DNA of 64,000 nucleotides from an uncultured Verrucomicrobiota bacterium (GTDB taxonomy: Bacteria > Verrucomicrobiota > Verrucomicrobiia > Opitutales > Opitutaceae), in contig CAIQAB010000023.1 of assembly GCA_903869675.1 (NCBI GenBank), positions 62,001-126,000 on the forward strand, given 5' to 3'. Below the pieces are notes generated by a model. It saw nothing but the letters and a program-made list of their open reading frames with translations. It made no database searches and was not told the origin of the DNA. Within the stretch, counting starts at the first letter, position 1; each line of letters starts with the position of its first letter. Of the stretch, positions 25,329-36,800 are shown piece after piece. The translations under genes were made by a program, and so were the position numbers.

Positions 25329-28300
25329 ATGAAAACCCCTCACCCGGATTCCCGTTTATCCTGCGAACTTAATGTTTCGCTACCCCAGTATGGGCTGCTC
25401 CTTTTGGGGCTGCTCTTGGCGTTGATCGTGCCGTGTGCCCGGGCCGCCGACTTATTGACTGAGAGTTTTGATTCCATGACGTCGGGCGTGGCCATTCCCA
25501 CCATTCCGGTCGCCACTTCGGTCTCCGGGGTTAAAGCGTCGGGCCAGGTCACGGCCATCGCGGGCGTCACGGCCATTGGCTCCGGCGGGAAGGTCGCTTG
25601 GTTGAATGACGTGGGCGCTTCGTCCGGCCAATTGGAGTTCAATGCCGGTGCCAGCGGGCAGACCACCTTGGCTGTCGCATTCGATATCTATAACAACGCC
25701 ACCCCTTCCGCTACCGGCACCCAGCCGATAAATATCGGTTTGCTGGCTTGGAACAGTGCGGTCGCGACCGCGGGAGGTTCTGCGGCCAAACGGATTGCGG
25801 CGGTAACGTTCAACCAATTCGGGTCTTTGACCACGCCGGTTTTTTCCGTGCAGGGCAATGGGACGGTCTACACCGGCACCTACGCCGTGGGCACGAAGCA
25901 ATCGGTAAAAATTTTCGCGAACGATCATGACACGAACAGCATAAACTACATCGGGCCGGACTCGGTTTTTCGCACGCTCGGCGCCAACAGTTTTTCCGTG
26001 TTCCTGAATGGCACCTTTATCGTGGCTTCCGCGTTCAATCCGACGGCCACCGACAATAGCGCGGTGCTGCTGACCGGGAATAGCAACCTCGGCCGGCTAG
26101 GTTTCAATACGTCCACTACGAATCTAGGCAATTGGTTGATCGATAATGTGGTTGTTTCCGATATCACCGCCGCAGTTCCGCCCGTTCCTGTGATCACGAG
26201 CGCCTTGGCCGCCAGCGGCCAGGTTGGCAATCCGTTCCGCTACCAAATCACCGCTTCAAATACACCGGCCTCGTTTAATGCCACCGGCCTTCCTCCCGGT
26301 CTGACCATCAACAGCAGCACCGGCGAAATCACGGGCACCCCCTCGGTTACCGGCACCGCGAATATCACCGTTTCCGCCACCAATGGTGGCGGCACGGGTT
26401 CGGCCACGCTGGTCCTCACGGTCACCGCGGCCGCTCCGATGATTACGAGCGCCTTGACGGCAAGTGGCCGGGAATCTTCCTCGTTTAGCTATCAGATCAC
26501 GGCGACTGGCACCTCGGCGAGTTTTGGCGCTACCGGCCTCCCCGCCGGCCTGAGCCTAAATGCCGCCACCGGAGTCATCTCGGGCATTCCTGCCGTAGGC
26601 TCGGCCGGAAGCTGGAACGTTACGCTCTCCGCCACGGCGGATGGTGCCACCGGCACGGCGATACTCGCTCTCACGGTGGTGGATCGCTTCGATGCGTTGC
26701 GGACTGCCTGGCAGAACACCTTGATCGCCGATGTCAGCGCCTCCAAGAGCACTTCCAGCATCAATTCCCGCTCGTCCGGTTATCAAACCACGCTCCTTTA
26801 CACGGTAAGCTCCATCAAGGTGACCAACGGCGGCGCGGGCTATACCACTGCGCCCATCGTAACCCTCACCGGAGGGTCGGGAAGCGGCGCCACCGCCACG
26901 GCCACGATTTCGGCGGGTAAGGTCTCGGCCATCACCGTGACCAATGGCGGTTCCGGCTACACCACGCCCCCGGTTGTGACCTTCAGTGGCGGTGACGGTG
27001 CCGGCGCGTTGGCGACCCCTCAAATCGCGCTCTGGAGTGACCTCCCCCTCTCCGCCCAAACCGGGGTGAGCGCGGACGTCGCCTCGGGCAATATCGCGGA
27101 TTCGTTTAAGCGCCTCGAATACATGGCCCAGGCTTATGCGATACCGGCCTGCGCGCTTTACCAGAACGACGCGCTTCGGGCCGCGATTGTTGGCGGTTTG
27201 GACTGGCTCACGGCAAATGTTTACACCTCCACCGGCACCCAGTTTGGCAACTGGTATGACTGGGAAATCGCCGCCCCGCAGGCGCTCAACAATGCAGCGG
27301 TTTTGCTCCTCTCGAACCCCGCGGCGCTGGATGCGACCCGGATTACTAATTATATCAAGGCAGCCTATAATTTTGGGCCCAATAGTGTTAACCAAAGGGA
27401 TTATTTTTATTGGGGGGCATTGACAGGGGCCAACACCTCCAACGCCGCCCTCACCATGGCGGTTCAAGGCATACTCCTGGGTAACCGTTCCGCCACCGTG
27501 ACCCGGGTTTGGCAAAATACAGTCGGCCATCCGGTTAATCCCCAAACCGACTACGTTATCACGGGCAGCCTTTTGCTCGACGAGGCCCAGGGTAACCTCA
27601 GTGGCAACAACCCCTTCGATTTCGACGGCCGGAGCGTTTTCACCGAAGTGGAAAGCGGGGACGGTTTCTATGCGGACGGCTCGTTTATTTTTCACTACAA
27701 TATACCCTACACCGGCCAATACGGGCAGGAGTTGGTGGAGAATATTTCGATTCTGGTGAAGTTGCTCTATGGCTCGCCTTGGGAGATCACCGATCCCGAG
27801 GTTTCCAATATCTACGGCTGGATCACCAAGGGCTTCGCCCCCTTGTTATATCACGGAGCCATGATGGATATGGTGCGCGGTCGCGCTATTGCCTCCTCGT
27901 CTTCCGATGAATATAGCGTCGGTGCCCGGTTGATCGCCAACATACGCTCAATTGCCAGCTTCGCCCCTACCGCGGTCGCGGCCGAGCTGACGGCGTTTGC
28001 GAACTCCCCGCAATTGCCCCCGGGTCAATATCATTTCCCCAGCATGGACCGGGTGGTCGCCTTTCGCGAGGGCTTCGGCTTTGGCCTGAGCATGTCGTCC
28101 ACCCGGGTGGGTGGTTACGAAATCAATACCACCTCCCCCACCAACCTCAAAGGCTGGTATACGGGCGCCGGCGTGACCTACCTCTACCTGGGCGAGGCCG
28201 ACACCCAGTATACGGATAATTATTGGGCGACGGTCGACTGGTATCATCTCCCCGGGACCACGGCCGAACTAAATGCCACCCCCGATTATGCGGTAACGGA

Positions 28301-30932
28301 TCAAAATTGGGCGGGCGGTGCGCAGGTCGATAAAACGTATGGCGTGGCCGGTATGTCCGCTCACCCCGCTGGCACGGAACTGTATGCCAAAAAATCCTGG
28401 TTCATGCTGAACGACGAGATCGTGTGTCTCGGCGCCGGCATCACTTCCACGACCGCTGGTCATCAAGTCGATACCACCGTCGAGAACCGCAAACTCCCGG
28501 CTACTGGCGCAACGGCGTTTAATATTACCGATACTGCATACGCCCTGTCCGCGCCCAGCCCATGGCCGGTTCCTGTGACCGTCACGACCGGCACCGGCGC
28601 CACGTGGTGCGCGCTGGGCGGTGTCGGTGGATATTATTTCCCCGACGGCGCCGCTAATTTACAGGCGCAGTTCACGTCTGGCACCGGTGCCTGGACCACC
28701 ATCAACCCGACCGACTCGGATCCTGCGGTATACACGGATTACTATTTAAAACTCTGGTTTAATCATGGGGAGACTCCCGCGAATGCGAAGTATTCCTATG
28801 TCATTCTGCCCAATCGCGATGCCGCTGGCGTGAAGGCCTACGCGGCCAACCCGAGTGTTACCATACTCGCCAATACGGAACCGACGGCCACGACTCCCGG
28901 CATCCAAGCCGTGAAAAACCGGACCTCCGGGGTGCTGGCCGCGAACTTCTGGGCTAAAACCAGCGGGCCCGACACGGGTGGGACGGTGGATTTTATCACG
29001 GTGAGCCGGCAGTCGTCGGTCATTGTGAAAGAAACCTACAACCGTCTCTCCGTGGGTCTTGCCGATCCCACGCAAAACTATGCCGGCACGATAACGGTCA
29101 CCCTGAACGGCCGTGCCGCGCTGGGGACCTTGTCGGTCGATCCCGGAGTCACCGTCACGGGAACCAATCCGATCACCCTAACCGTGAACGTAAACGGCTC
29201 CAAGGGTAAGTCCTTCAACGCTTCGTTCCAAACCGCCCCCAAGCCCGTGATCGATAGCAACCTCACCTTGGTGGGCGCCGTCGGCATGACTTTGCGTTAT
29301 CAAGTCGCCGCGTCGAATACCCCGAGCCCCCTCAGCTACGGCGCGAGTAATCTACCGCCGGGGTTGGTCCTCGATGCAGGCACCGGTGTCATTTCCGGTT
29401 CTCCCACCACCGCAGGCACTTATACCACCACAATTAGCGTCACCAATGCCAATGGCACCGGCTACGCCACCTTGACCACCCTCGTAGGCAGCGTCCCGGC
29501 CGAGGTCTCGTTTGCGATCAGCACGACCGGGCTCAACACGTGGACCTGCCCCGCCAATATTGCCACAATTCAGGTGGCTTGTTGGGGCGGGGGTGGCGCG
29601 GGGGGTAGCGCCCAGCGCAGCGGAGGCAGCGGGACCGTGCAATATGGCGGCGGGGGGGCTGGCGGGGCTTATGCCACGGTCAATGCCTTCGCCGTGACAC
29701 CTGGTAATGTTTACTACATCCAGGTCGGGGCTGGCGGCAGCAACAGCTCCGCAGTCAACGACACCACGGTCGCGGGCGGAGATTCTTGGGTTAATTCCAT
29801 TAATACCCCCTCCACCGTGATTTTAGCCAAGGGCGGCGCCGGCGGCCAGAGTGCGATCGGCAATACCGGGACCACTGCCTATGGAACAGGCGGGCAGGGA
29901 ACCACCTCGGGCAGCGTGGGCGACGTGCTCTACGCCGGGGGAAATGGCGCCAATGGCCTGAGTGGCTTCGCTGGTGGCGGAGGCAGCGGCGCCGGCTCGG
30001 CCGGCTCTGGTAACGCCGCCACCACCAACGTCGGTGCCGTGGCGCCCGCTGGGGGTGGAGCCGGCGGGACTGGCCCCACCAGCGGTTCAGTGAGCGGGGG
30101 CAACGGCTCGGCCCCCGGCGGTGGTGGCGCAGGCGCCAGAGATTCCAGCGGGATCACGATTGCTGCCGGCACCGGCGGTTCGGGCCGGGTCGTGATCACG
30201 GTCAAGCAACTGGTCGTGTCCACTACATTGCCCACCCTCGGCCCACCCTCGGCCACGGCGATCACGGATACCCTTGCCACCCTCGGCGGCGAAGTCACCG
30301 GCGATGGCGGCGCGGGCATCACCGCGCGCGGCGTGGTTTACGCAACGACATCCACCAACTCCAACCCGCGACTCGGCGGCACGGGTGTGACAGCGGTCGC
30401 GGCGACCGGCACCACCGGCCTTTTCACCGTGAATGCCTCCGGTCTTACCCCGGGCGCAGGCTACACTTTTGCGGCATATGCCACCAACGCCTTGGGCACC
30501 ACTTATGGAGCATCCGGGACATTCACCACCCAAACCTCCCAAGAGGCCTGGCGGCAGGCGCAATTTGGCGGCCCTGCCAATTCCGGTGAAGCCGCCGACG
30601 CCGCGGATCCTGATGCCGATGGCCTGACCAACAGTGCGGAATACGTCTTCGGCACGACGCCGCGGGTCTCCGATCCTGCCGGTCTGCTCTCTCTGCAGCG
30701 GGAGGGCGGCGGCCTCGCGTTCAGTTTTCTGGCCCGGGCCGCCACCGGCCAGGGCTACGCCGGGCTCACCCGACACTACGCCGTGGAGAGCAACACCGAC
30801 CTCACCAACCCCGCCGGTTGGACCACCGTCCCCGGGTTCTCCGATGTCGCAGGTGAAGGCCAGAATGTGTCCGGCACGCCCGCGTCGGTCGCCCCCAGGG
30901 TATTCCTCCGGTTAAAGGCTTGGTTGCGTTAG
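25329..30932 (+). CDS. Giant secreted PL8 polysaccharide lyase with Ig-like, Gly-rich and C-terminal modules
   Basis: This is an 1867-residue protein starting at ATG 25329; the signal peptide is [17 protein letters not shown]. In order it has: a beta-sandwich domain (~25440-26165, ending [12 protein letters not shown]); two He_PIG-type Ig-like repeats ([18 protein letters not shown]); the PL8 alpha/alpha toroid plus beta domains (~26683-29230); a third He_PIG repeat; a Gly-rich module with TWTCP and [10 protein letters not shown] (~29509-30217); a Fn3-like domain; and the shared C-terminal module (30537-30932). PL8 active-site blocks are intact: [23 protein letters not shown] (His/Tyr) and [11 protein letters not shown] (Arg). 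The family beta-eliminates uronic-acid polysaccharides (chondroitin, hyaluronan, xanthan); which one is not clear. A repeat pair interrupts the catalytic domain at 26801-27028. It is first of three closely spaced lyase-type genes. Confidence 0.88.
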   Translation: MKTPHPDSRLSCELNVSLPQYGLLLLGLLLALIVPCARAADLLTESFDSMTSGVAIPTIPVATSVSGVKASGQVTAIAGVTAIGSGGKVAWLNDVGASSGQLEFNAGASGQTTLAVAFDIYNNATPSATGTQPINIGLLAWNSAVATAGGSAAKRIAAVTFNQFGSLTTPVFSVQGNGTVYTGTYAVGTKQSVKIFANDHDTNSINYIGPDSVFRTLGANSFSVFLNGTFIVASAFNPTATDNSAVLLTGNSNLGRLGFNTSTTNLGNWLIDNVVVSDITAAVPPVPVITSALAASGQVGNPFRYQITASNTPASFNATGLPPGLTINSSTGEITGTPSVTGTANITVSATNGGGTGSATLVLTVTAAAPMITSALTASGRESSSFSYQITATGTSASFGATGLPAGLSLNAATGVISGIPAVGSAGSWNVTLSATADGATGTAILALTVVDRFDALRTAWQNTLIADVSASKSTSSINSRSSGYQTTLLYTVSSIKVTNGGAGYTTAPIVTLTGGSGSGATATATISAGKVSAITVTNGGSGYTTPPVVTFSGGDGAGALATPQIALWSDLPLSAQTGVSADVASGNIADSFKRLEYMAQAYAIPACALYQNDALRAAIVGGLDWLTANVYTSTGTQFGNWYDWEIAAPQALNNAAVLLLSNPAALDATRITNYIKAAYNFGPNSVNQRDYFYWGALTGANTSNAALTMAVQGILLGNRSATVTRVWQNTVGHPVNPQTDYVITGSLLLDEAQGNLSGNNPFDFDGRSVFTEVESGDGFYADGSFIFHYNIPYTGQYGQELVENISILVKLLYGSPWEITDPEVSNIYGWITKGFAPLLYHGAMMDMVRGRAIASSSSDEYSVGARLIANIRSIASFAPTAVAAELTAFANSPQLPPGQYHFPSMDRVVAFREGFGFGLSMSSTRVGGYEINTTSPTNLKGWYTGAGVTYLYLGEADTQYTDNYWATVDWYHLPGTTAELNATPDYAVTDQNWAGGAQVDKTYGVAGMSAHPAGTELYAKKSWFMLNDEIVCLGAGITSTTAGHQVDTTVENRKLPATGATAFNITDTAYALSAPSPWPVPVTVTTGTGATWCALGGVGGYYFPDGAANLQAQFTSGTGAWTTINPTDSDPAVYTDYYLKLWFNHGETPANAKYSYVILPNRDAAGVKAYAANPSVTILANTEPTATTPGIQAVKNRTSGVLAANFWAKTSGPDTGGTVDFITVSRQSSVIVKETYNRLSVGLADPTQNYAGTITVTLNGRAALGTLSVDPGVTVTGTNPITLTVNVNGSKGKSFNASFQTAPKPVIDSNLTLVGAVGMTLRYQVAASNTPSPLSYGASNLPPGLVLDAGTGVISGSPTTAGTYTTTISVTNANGTGYATLTTLVGSVPAEVSFAISTTGLNTWTCPANIATIQVACWGGGGAGGSAQRSGGSGTVQYGGGGAGGAYATVNAFAVTPGNVYYIQVGAGGSNSSAVNDTTVAGGDSWVNSINTPSTVILAKGGAGGQSAIGNTGTTAYGTGGQGTTSGSVGDVLYAGGNGANGLSGFAGGGGSGAGSAGSGNAATTNVGAVAPAGGGAGGTGPTSGSVSGGNGSAPGGGGAGARDSSGITIAAGTGGSGRVVITVKQLVVSTTLPTLGPPSATAITDTLATLGGEVTGDGGAGITARGVVYATTSTNSNPRLGGTGVTAVAATGTTGLFTVNASGLTPGAGYTFAAYATNALGTTYGASGTFTTQTSQEAWRQAQFGGPANSGEAADAADPDADGLTNSAEYVFGTTPRVSDPAGLLSLQREGGGLAFSFLARAATGQGYAGLTRHYAVESNTDLTNPAGWTTVPGFSDVAGEGQNVSGTPASVAPRVFLRLKAWLR
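26801..27028 (+). repeat. Pair of GSGYT repeats inserted inside the PL8 catalytic domain
   Basis: Two copies of a ~36-residue unit ([19 protein letters not shown], then [19 protein letters not shown], joined by [18 protein letters not shown]) separate SSGYQTTLL from ALWSDLPLS, which are contiguous in PL8 architecture as I know it. The same unit occurs at two places in the protein at 47366-51571. Confidence 0.7.
29509..30217 (+). other. Glycine-rich module shared with the PL6 protein
   Basis: The encoded segment begins [20 protein letters not shown] and continues as Gly/Ala/Ser-rich loops to [10 protein letters not shown]. It keeps the same two Cys positions and loop order as the module at 35998-36728. 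Confidence 0.75.
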
Positions 30933-30958
30933 CTTTCGTCTGCCATCGATTCCCCGCT

Positions 30959-33898
30959 TTGAAAAAACACGCCGTAATCATCACGATTTTGGTGCGGCTT
31001 TTTTCGCTCCCGGGCTTCGCGCAGACCCCGACCGGGGCTTGGGTTTATCCCTCGCCGGCCGGGGACCTTCTTTATCAACTGGACGAACGCGGCCAGCGCA
31101 TCGCCGATTTTTCAAACTGCGGGTATCGCGGTGGCGACGAACCCCTGCCGGATGTGGGCGCGACCATCCCTGCCGATCGCTGGCTGACTGTTTCGCCCGG
31201 TCCCGGGGACGATACCGCCTTGATCCAGGGCGCCATTGACAGTGTGTCGGCGCGCACACCCGATGCCGCCGGCTGGCGTGGCGTGGTTTTCCTTTCCGCC
31301 GGCGAATACCAGCTGGCCAACACCGTTAAAATCTCCGCAAGTGGCGTGGTTTTAAAAGGTGTCGGACCCGATCCCTTCACCGGCACCCGCCTGCGAGCGA
31401 CCGATCCGCGCCAATACACCGTTATCCAGGTGCTCGGCTCCGGCAGCCGCAGCGTTGTGAGCGGCACTACCCGCAACCTCGTCCAGACTATGATGCCGGC
31501 CGGCGCGCGGACCTTTCAGGTCGATTCCACCTCCGGGCTCGCCGTCGGGCACACGGTGATGGTGAAACGTCCCAGCCCCTCCAATTGGATCACCGACCTT
31601 GGCATGGACCAGCTCGGGCCGGGCACTGGCGGCGACCCCGATGTCGTCCCCTGGACCGCCGGCTCCAAGGATCTGTTTTTCGACCGGATCATCACCCGCA
31701 TCGAGGGCAAGTGGATCACGGTGGACGCTCCTATTCCGCAGAGCATCGAGTCGCGCTACGGAGGGGGCCAGATCTGGCGCTACGCTTGGACAGGCCGCCT
31801 TCAGCAGGTCGGTATTGAGGATTTGTATGGATTTTCCGACTACGCCTCGCCGGTTGATGAGGCTCATGCGTGGACCTTCATCGAGCTGGGAAAACTCCAG
31901 CACGGCTGGGTGCGCAACATCACCGCGCAATACTTTGGCTACTCCGCCGTGCTCGCCGGGACCGACTGCAAGTGGCTGACCGTCTCCGGCTCGCGTTGCC
32001 TCGACCCGATCTCGATCATCACCGGCTCGCGGCGTTATTCCTTCAATATGGACGACGCCGAGCTGTGTCTGTTCATCGACAATTTCGCCCGCAAGGGCCG
32101 TCACGATTTCGTGTTCGGCTCGCTGGTCCCTGGACCCAATGCATTCGTCCACTGCACCGCCGAGTCGGCCTACGCCGACACCGGCCCGCACCACCGTTGG
32201 ACGGTGGGCGCACTTTTCGACAACGTTTCGGTGGGCGGCAACGAGCTGAACATCCAGAACCGTGGCAACGCCGGCACCGGCCACGGCTGGGCGGGCGCTT
32301 ATTCGGTCGTCTGGAATTCGGCGGCCAGCGCCTTCCGCTTGCGTAATCCGCCGACCGCCCGCAACTGGCTCGTGGGCTCGACCGGGGCCATCCTCGCCAG
32401 CGCCTTTCCCGTCGGCGCTGATCCGGAGGGCACTTACGATAGCTCCGGGCCGGCCGGCCGGGCCGTTTATCCGCGCAGCCTTTACCACGGCCAGCTTCAA
32501 CAACGCCTCAAGCGCCCGCGCTCCGAGTTTCGTGAGGTCTGGCTCGGTGATATCGACCAGCAGACGAGCACCGGCGGGGCGGGGGAGACGGTCGCCTGCA
32601 ACACCGCCTGGCTCGCAGGCATCGAAGCCCTGGACGCCTTGCCGGCGGCGGCTTTGTTCGACGCGACCACCACCCGCCGGCACACTGCCTTTAGCCTCTC
32701 CTTTGCTCTCGATCCCGGAGACGTGGTGGTCGCCGCCTCGCTCACCGTCGGGCTCCGCGCGGTCGGGTCCATCGCGGCCGCGGCCGACGACTCGCTACGG
32801 CTAGAAGATGCGGCGGCGCCTATGTCCTACGCCGCGCTCGGCTGGACGCCCTTTTCCACTGACGGCTCCGCCTCGCGCACCCTCGCGGTGGAGCCTGCCT
32901 TGCTGGCCGACGGGCGTCTCGACGTCGCGCTCGGCCCGGACAGCTCGGTCGATTACGCCGTCTTGCTGCTGCAAGTGGCCAAGGCCCTGCCGGCGTCACG
33001 CACCGTGGAGTTGCTGCCGGTGGCGGATGCCTTTGTGCGCGCGGCCAACCAGGCTGTTAACTTTGGATCCCAGCCCAGCCTCGCAACCCAGAGTGTAACC
33101 GGGGTCACCACGAATCAGGAGGCGTTTATTCGTTGGGATCTCGCCGGGCTGGAGGGCGAAGTTTTCGACGCGCGGGTGCGCCTCGCCGGCGTTGCCACCG
33201 GCCAGACGGGCAACGAAAATGGCGCCGCGCTTGCCGCTGCTGATTGGGACGAGGCCATGATCACGTTTCAAAACAAGCCCGCGGCGGGTAAACTTTTTGC
33301 CCAATGGCTTCCGATCGCGGGCGGCGTGTTTGAGATCAACGTAAACGCTCCGCTCGCCGCCGCCCGGCTGCGTGGTGATTCACTGGCCCTGCGGGTATTC
33401 GCCACCGGCGATCAGGGCGCGGCCGGCGAGGTGGTCTACGCCTCGCGCGAGAATCCGGTTGTGGAAAACCGCCCCCGTTTGGTGCTTACTCTCGCGGGGA
33501 CCGCAGCGACGATGGCGGATTGGCGCGCGGCCTACTTCGGCACTTTCACCAGTGCAGGACAAGCCGCCGATCAATCCGACCCAGATGGCGATGCGATTTT
33601 AAACCTGGGCGAATACGTGTTCGGCACCTCGCCCACCGTGCCGGATTCGGGGCCTCTGGTTGGCGTCGTGCGGGGCGCGTCCGGGACCACCTTTAGCTTC
33701 CCCGCCCGCGCTGCAACCGGCGCGGGTTACGCTGGACGGCAACGCGTCTTTACAGTGGAGGCCGCCACCGATCTATCGGGCGACTGGTCCGCTTTACCCG
33801 GCTTTTTCGAAATCGTCGGCTCCGATCAAATCGTGACCGGTTTGCTTCCCTCCGGCTTCGACCGGATATTTCTCCGCCTCAAGGCCTCTTTGCGATGA
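30959..33898 (+). CDS. Secreted beta-helix protein with DNRLRE domain and shared C-terminal module
   Basis: The product has about 979 residues. I infer a TTG start at 30959 (LKKHAVIITILVRLFSLPGFAQ read with initiator Met): it gives a normal KK-hydrophobic signal peptide and avoids overlap with the PL8 stop at 30932. Residues ~50-490 are a pectate-lyase-like parallel beta-helix (DDTALIQGAIDSVSARTPDA, GEYQLANTVKISASGVVLKG, TGPHHRWTVGALFDNV, NAGTGHGWAGAYSVVWN). A DNRLRE-type beta domain follows (VELLPVADAFVRAANQ, AFIRWDLAGLEGEVFDARV, NRPRLVLTLAG). The last 129 residues (33509-33898) are the shared ADWRAAYFG - SDPDGD - FLRLKASLR module. It is probably an extracellular glycan-active enzyme; the reaction is not known. 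It is followed by an ATGA overlap with the PL6 gene. Confidence 0.75.
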   Translation: MKKHAVIITILVRLFSLPGFAQTPTGAWVYPSPAGDLLYQLDERGQRIADFSNCGYRGGDEPLPDVGATIPADRWLTVSPGPGDDTALIQGAIDSVSARTPDAAGWRGVVFLSAGEYQLANTVKISASGVVLKGVGPDPFTGTRLRATDPRQYTVIQVLGSGSRSVVSGTTRNLVQTMMPAGARTFQVDSTSGLAVGHTVMVKRPSPSNWITDLGMDQLGPGTGGDPDVVPWTAGSKDLFFDRIITRIEGKWITVDAPIPQSIESRYGGGQIWRYAWTGRLQQVGIEDLYGFSDYASPVDEAHAWTFIELGKLQHGWVRNITAQYFGYSAVLAGTDCKWLTVSGSRCLDPISIITGSRRYSFNMDDAELCLFIDNFARKGRHDFVFGSLVPGPNAFVHCTAESAYADTGPHHRWTVGALFDNVSVGGNELNIQNRGNAGTGHGWAGAYSVVWNSAASAFRLRNPPTARNWLVGSTGAILASAFPVGADPEGTYDSSGPAGRAVYPRSLYHGQLQQRLKRPRSEFREVWLGDIDQQTSTGGAGETVACNTAWLAGIEALDALPAAALFDATTTRRHTAFSLSFALDPGDVVVAASLTVGLRAVGSIAAAADDSLRLEDAAAPMSYAALGWTPFSTDGSASRTLAVEPALLADGRLDVALGPDSSVDYAVLLLQVAKALPASRTVELLPVADAFVRAANQAVNFGSQPSLATQSVTGVTTNQEAFIRWDLAGLEGEVFDARVRLAGVATGQTGNENGAALAAADWDEAMITFQNKPAAGKLFAQWLPIAGGVFEINVNAPLAAARLRGDSLALRVFATGDQGAAGEVVYASRENPVVENRPRLVLTLAGTAATMADWRAAYFGTFTSAGQAADQSDPDGDAILNLGEYVFGTSPTVPDSGPLVGVVRGASGTTFSFPARAATGAGYAGRQRVFTVEAATDLSGDWSALPGFFEIVGSDQIVTGLLPSGFDRIFLRLKASLR

Positions 33899-36800
33899 AC
33901 AACCCCCGATTCCCTTTTCCCGGTCTTCTTGCCTTCCTGTTTTGTGTGTTTGCCGCCATCCCCGCCGGCGGCGCCGTTTATTATGTCGATAACGCGACCC
34001 AATTCAACGCGGGCATCGACAAGAACGGGGCGCGCTTCTCGACCCTCTCCGCCGGCGACCGGGTGTATCTCAAGGGCGGCACGTGGGGCGGTCTGATGCT
34101 CACGGTCACCGGCTCGATGACAGACGCCGCCGCCCAGGCCAACCCGGCGATGATTCTTGCATGCGACGCCAATTACAAACCTTCACCCGGCGGAGTCACG
34201 GTCGCGGGTTTGTGTAAAATCGATCTGGCTGGCCGCGGTATCGTGCTCGGCGGGCTGACGTTTGCCCCAACCAGCGGCATGTATAAAGCGGGTTCTTACT
34301 TGGACTACAGTGGAAGTTCGTCCAGCGCCTATATAATCCAGATGGACGGCGGGTCCCGCTACATGCGGTTGACTCATCTGAAGTTCGATTACTGTGGTCG
34401 AGACAATACCGACTACGCCAACAACGATCACTATGGTGCGTGGATCATGATAAACGGCTACCGTCACACCGTCGAATATTGCGAGACGGCTGGGCGTGAC
34501 TTCAATCCGGCCGATATCACTAATCCCGATCCGCTCCGGCGCACTTCCATCCGGCAGGCGACGGTTATCGTTTATCGCGATGGTAACGACACGGTTGACT
34601 GGGGTTACCACACCATTCGTTACAACTTCTTCGGGGAAAGAAAAATCCCCCTCGGCGATGATGCCCGCCTGTATGTCGCCGCGGACGGCTCCCTGCCGGC
34701 CGATCTGTCCAACGGCTGGGAGACCATCCGCGTGGGCAATAGCAGCCTCGCCAGCGTGGACATGAACACCACGGTCGAATACAATGTCTTTTACCATGCC
34801 ATCCAGGCCGTGGACGGGGGGCCGAGCGATAGCAGCGGCGAGCCCGAGATGATATCCAATAAATCCCGGCGGAATATCTATCGTTACAATACCATCCTGA
34901 ACAACTACGGCCAGCTCTGCCTGCGCCAGGGCGATTACTGTGTGGTGCAGGGTAACTGTTTCCTTGCCGGGGGTGCTTACGACACGAGTGGATCGATCGT
35001 GCTCACCGAGGCTCGCAACGACCGGATGGGCGGGGTGCGCGCCTTCGGCTACGGCCATGTGATTACCAATAATTACTTTTATAAAATCAGTGGAGACGGT
35101 ATCCACTCCGCGCTTTGCCTCGGCTCCGGCTCGACTCCGACCGGCACGCTCGATGCCTCATTAAACGGCGACGCCGCCGCGGGCTACGAACCGGTCAACT
35201 ACGGCCATGTGCTGGGTAATACATTTATCGACTGCGTCGCCATCACCCTGGATAATCCCAACGGCCAAACCTACCCCGTGTATGGAACGCGGTTTTTAAA
35301 TAACTTATTATATTATTCGACGAATATCAGCGCGGTCGGCATAAACGGCAACACCGACTCTCTCGCCAATCACGGTGGATACGCCGCCGGCAACTGGTTT
35401 TATTCGGCCAATTCCTCCCAGCGGACCGGCGCGGTCACCATGCTGGGCACCGCCGCCAATACGATTTCGGGGAGCACGACCAACGACCCGTTAATGACCG
35501 CTTTTTATGATGTGTTAAGCGTGCCCGCCGCCACCAGTCCGGTCCGCGGCCGGGCGGTGGCCGTGCCCGCCGCTATGGATACCACGGTCGAAGGCGTGAA
35601 CTATGATCTGGCCGTAAAGGTGTCGACCTACGCCGATCTGGATTACCGGGGCCTGGCGCGACCGGCCGGTGCGCGAGATGTAGGGTTTTATGAACAACTG
35701 GCTGTTGGCAGCGGGTTTCGTCCTCTGAAGCGTTCGCAAGTAGGTGTTTTGAAAGCGACTTATCCCGAGCTTCCGCTTGAGGCCACGGTCACGCTTGGCC
35801 TCCTTGCGCAAACCTTCGACGGCACGGCTAAAACGATCTCGGTCACTACCAATCCGACCGGATTACGGGTGGATATCACTTACAACGGTTCGTCGACCGC
35901 CCCCTCCATCGCCGGCAGCTACACCGTGGTGGCAACCGTGGTGGACGCGGTTTACATCGGCACGGCTACCGCGACTCTGGTGATCGCACCCAACGCCAAT
36001 CTATTTAATACAGCCGGCCCGGCCACGTGGACTTGCCCACCGGGCGTGACCACCGTGCAGGTCGAGTGCTGGGGTGGGGGTGGCGCTGGAGGAAGCGCCT
36101 TTCGCACGCCGAATTCCGGGACCGTTCAATACGCCGGGGGCGGGGCCGGCGGCGCCTATGCCCGTGTGGCAGCCTATGCCGTGCGGCCGGGCAATATTTA
36201 TTATATCAACGTTGGCGCCGGCGGAGTGGCGGCCACCGGCACCCTGCCCGCCGGCAATATCGCGGCGGCGGCGGGCGGTGATTCTTGGTTTAACTCCACC
36301 AATACGCTCTCGGCCATCCTCTTGGCCAAAGGTGGTGCGGGTGGAATGAACGCGGTTGGCAATACGGGGACCACTTCCCTCGGGGCGGGCGGGAGCGGGA
36401 CCGCCCTTGGCAGCCTTGGTGACGTGGTTTTTGCCGGAGGTTCCGGCGCGACCGGCAGTTCCGCCACAGGCTCGGCTTTCGGGGGCGGCGGTGGCGGGAG
36501 TGGCGGGCCCGCCTCGGCGGGAAACAGTGCCTTGGCCGGCTCTGGATCTGGCGCGGTGGCCCTCGAGGGCGGCGGCAACGGCGGCAATCCCAACACCACT
36601 TCCGGCTCCTCCAGTCCGGGACAAACCCCCACGAACCCGCCCGGCGGCGGGGGCGGCGGGGCCCGCGCTTCTTCGCAGCAAAGTGGGGGCAATGGCGCCG
36701 TCGGCCGGGTGGTGATCAGCGTCACCGGGCTCAGTCCTGCGGACAGCTGGCGGCAGGCGCTTTGGGGTTCTAGCGCCAACACCGGTCTCGCCGCCGATTC

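Noticed and set aside
26556-27719. 387-codon frame on the - strand inside the PL8 gene
   Set aside because: Antisense to conserved PL8 motifs; low-complexity Gly/Arg translation.
28211-28226. GGATAATTATTGG, a near match to the palindrome
   Set aside because: It lies inside the PL8 coding sequence and breaks the outer T/A positions; probably chance.
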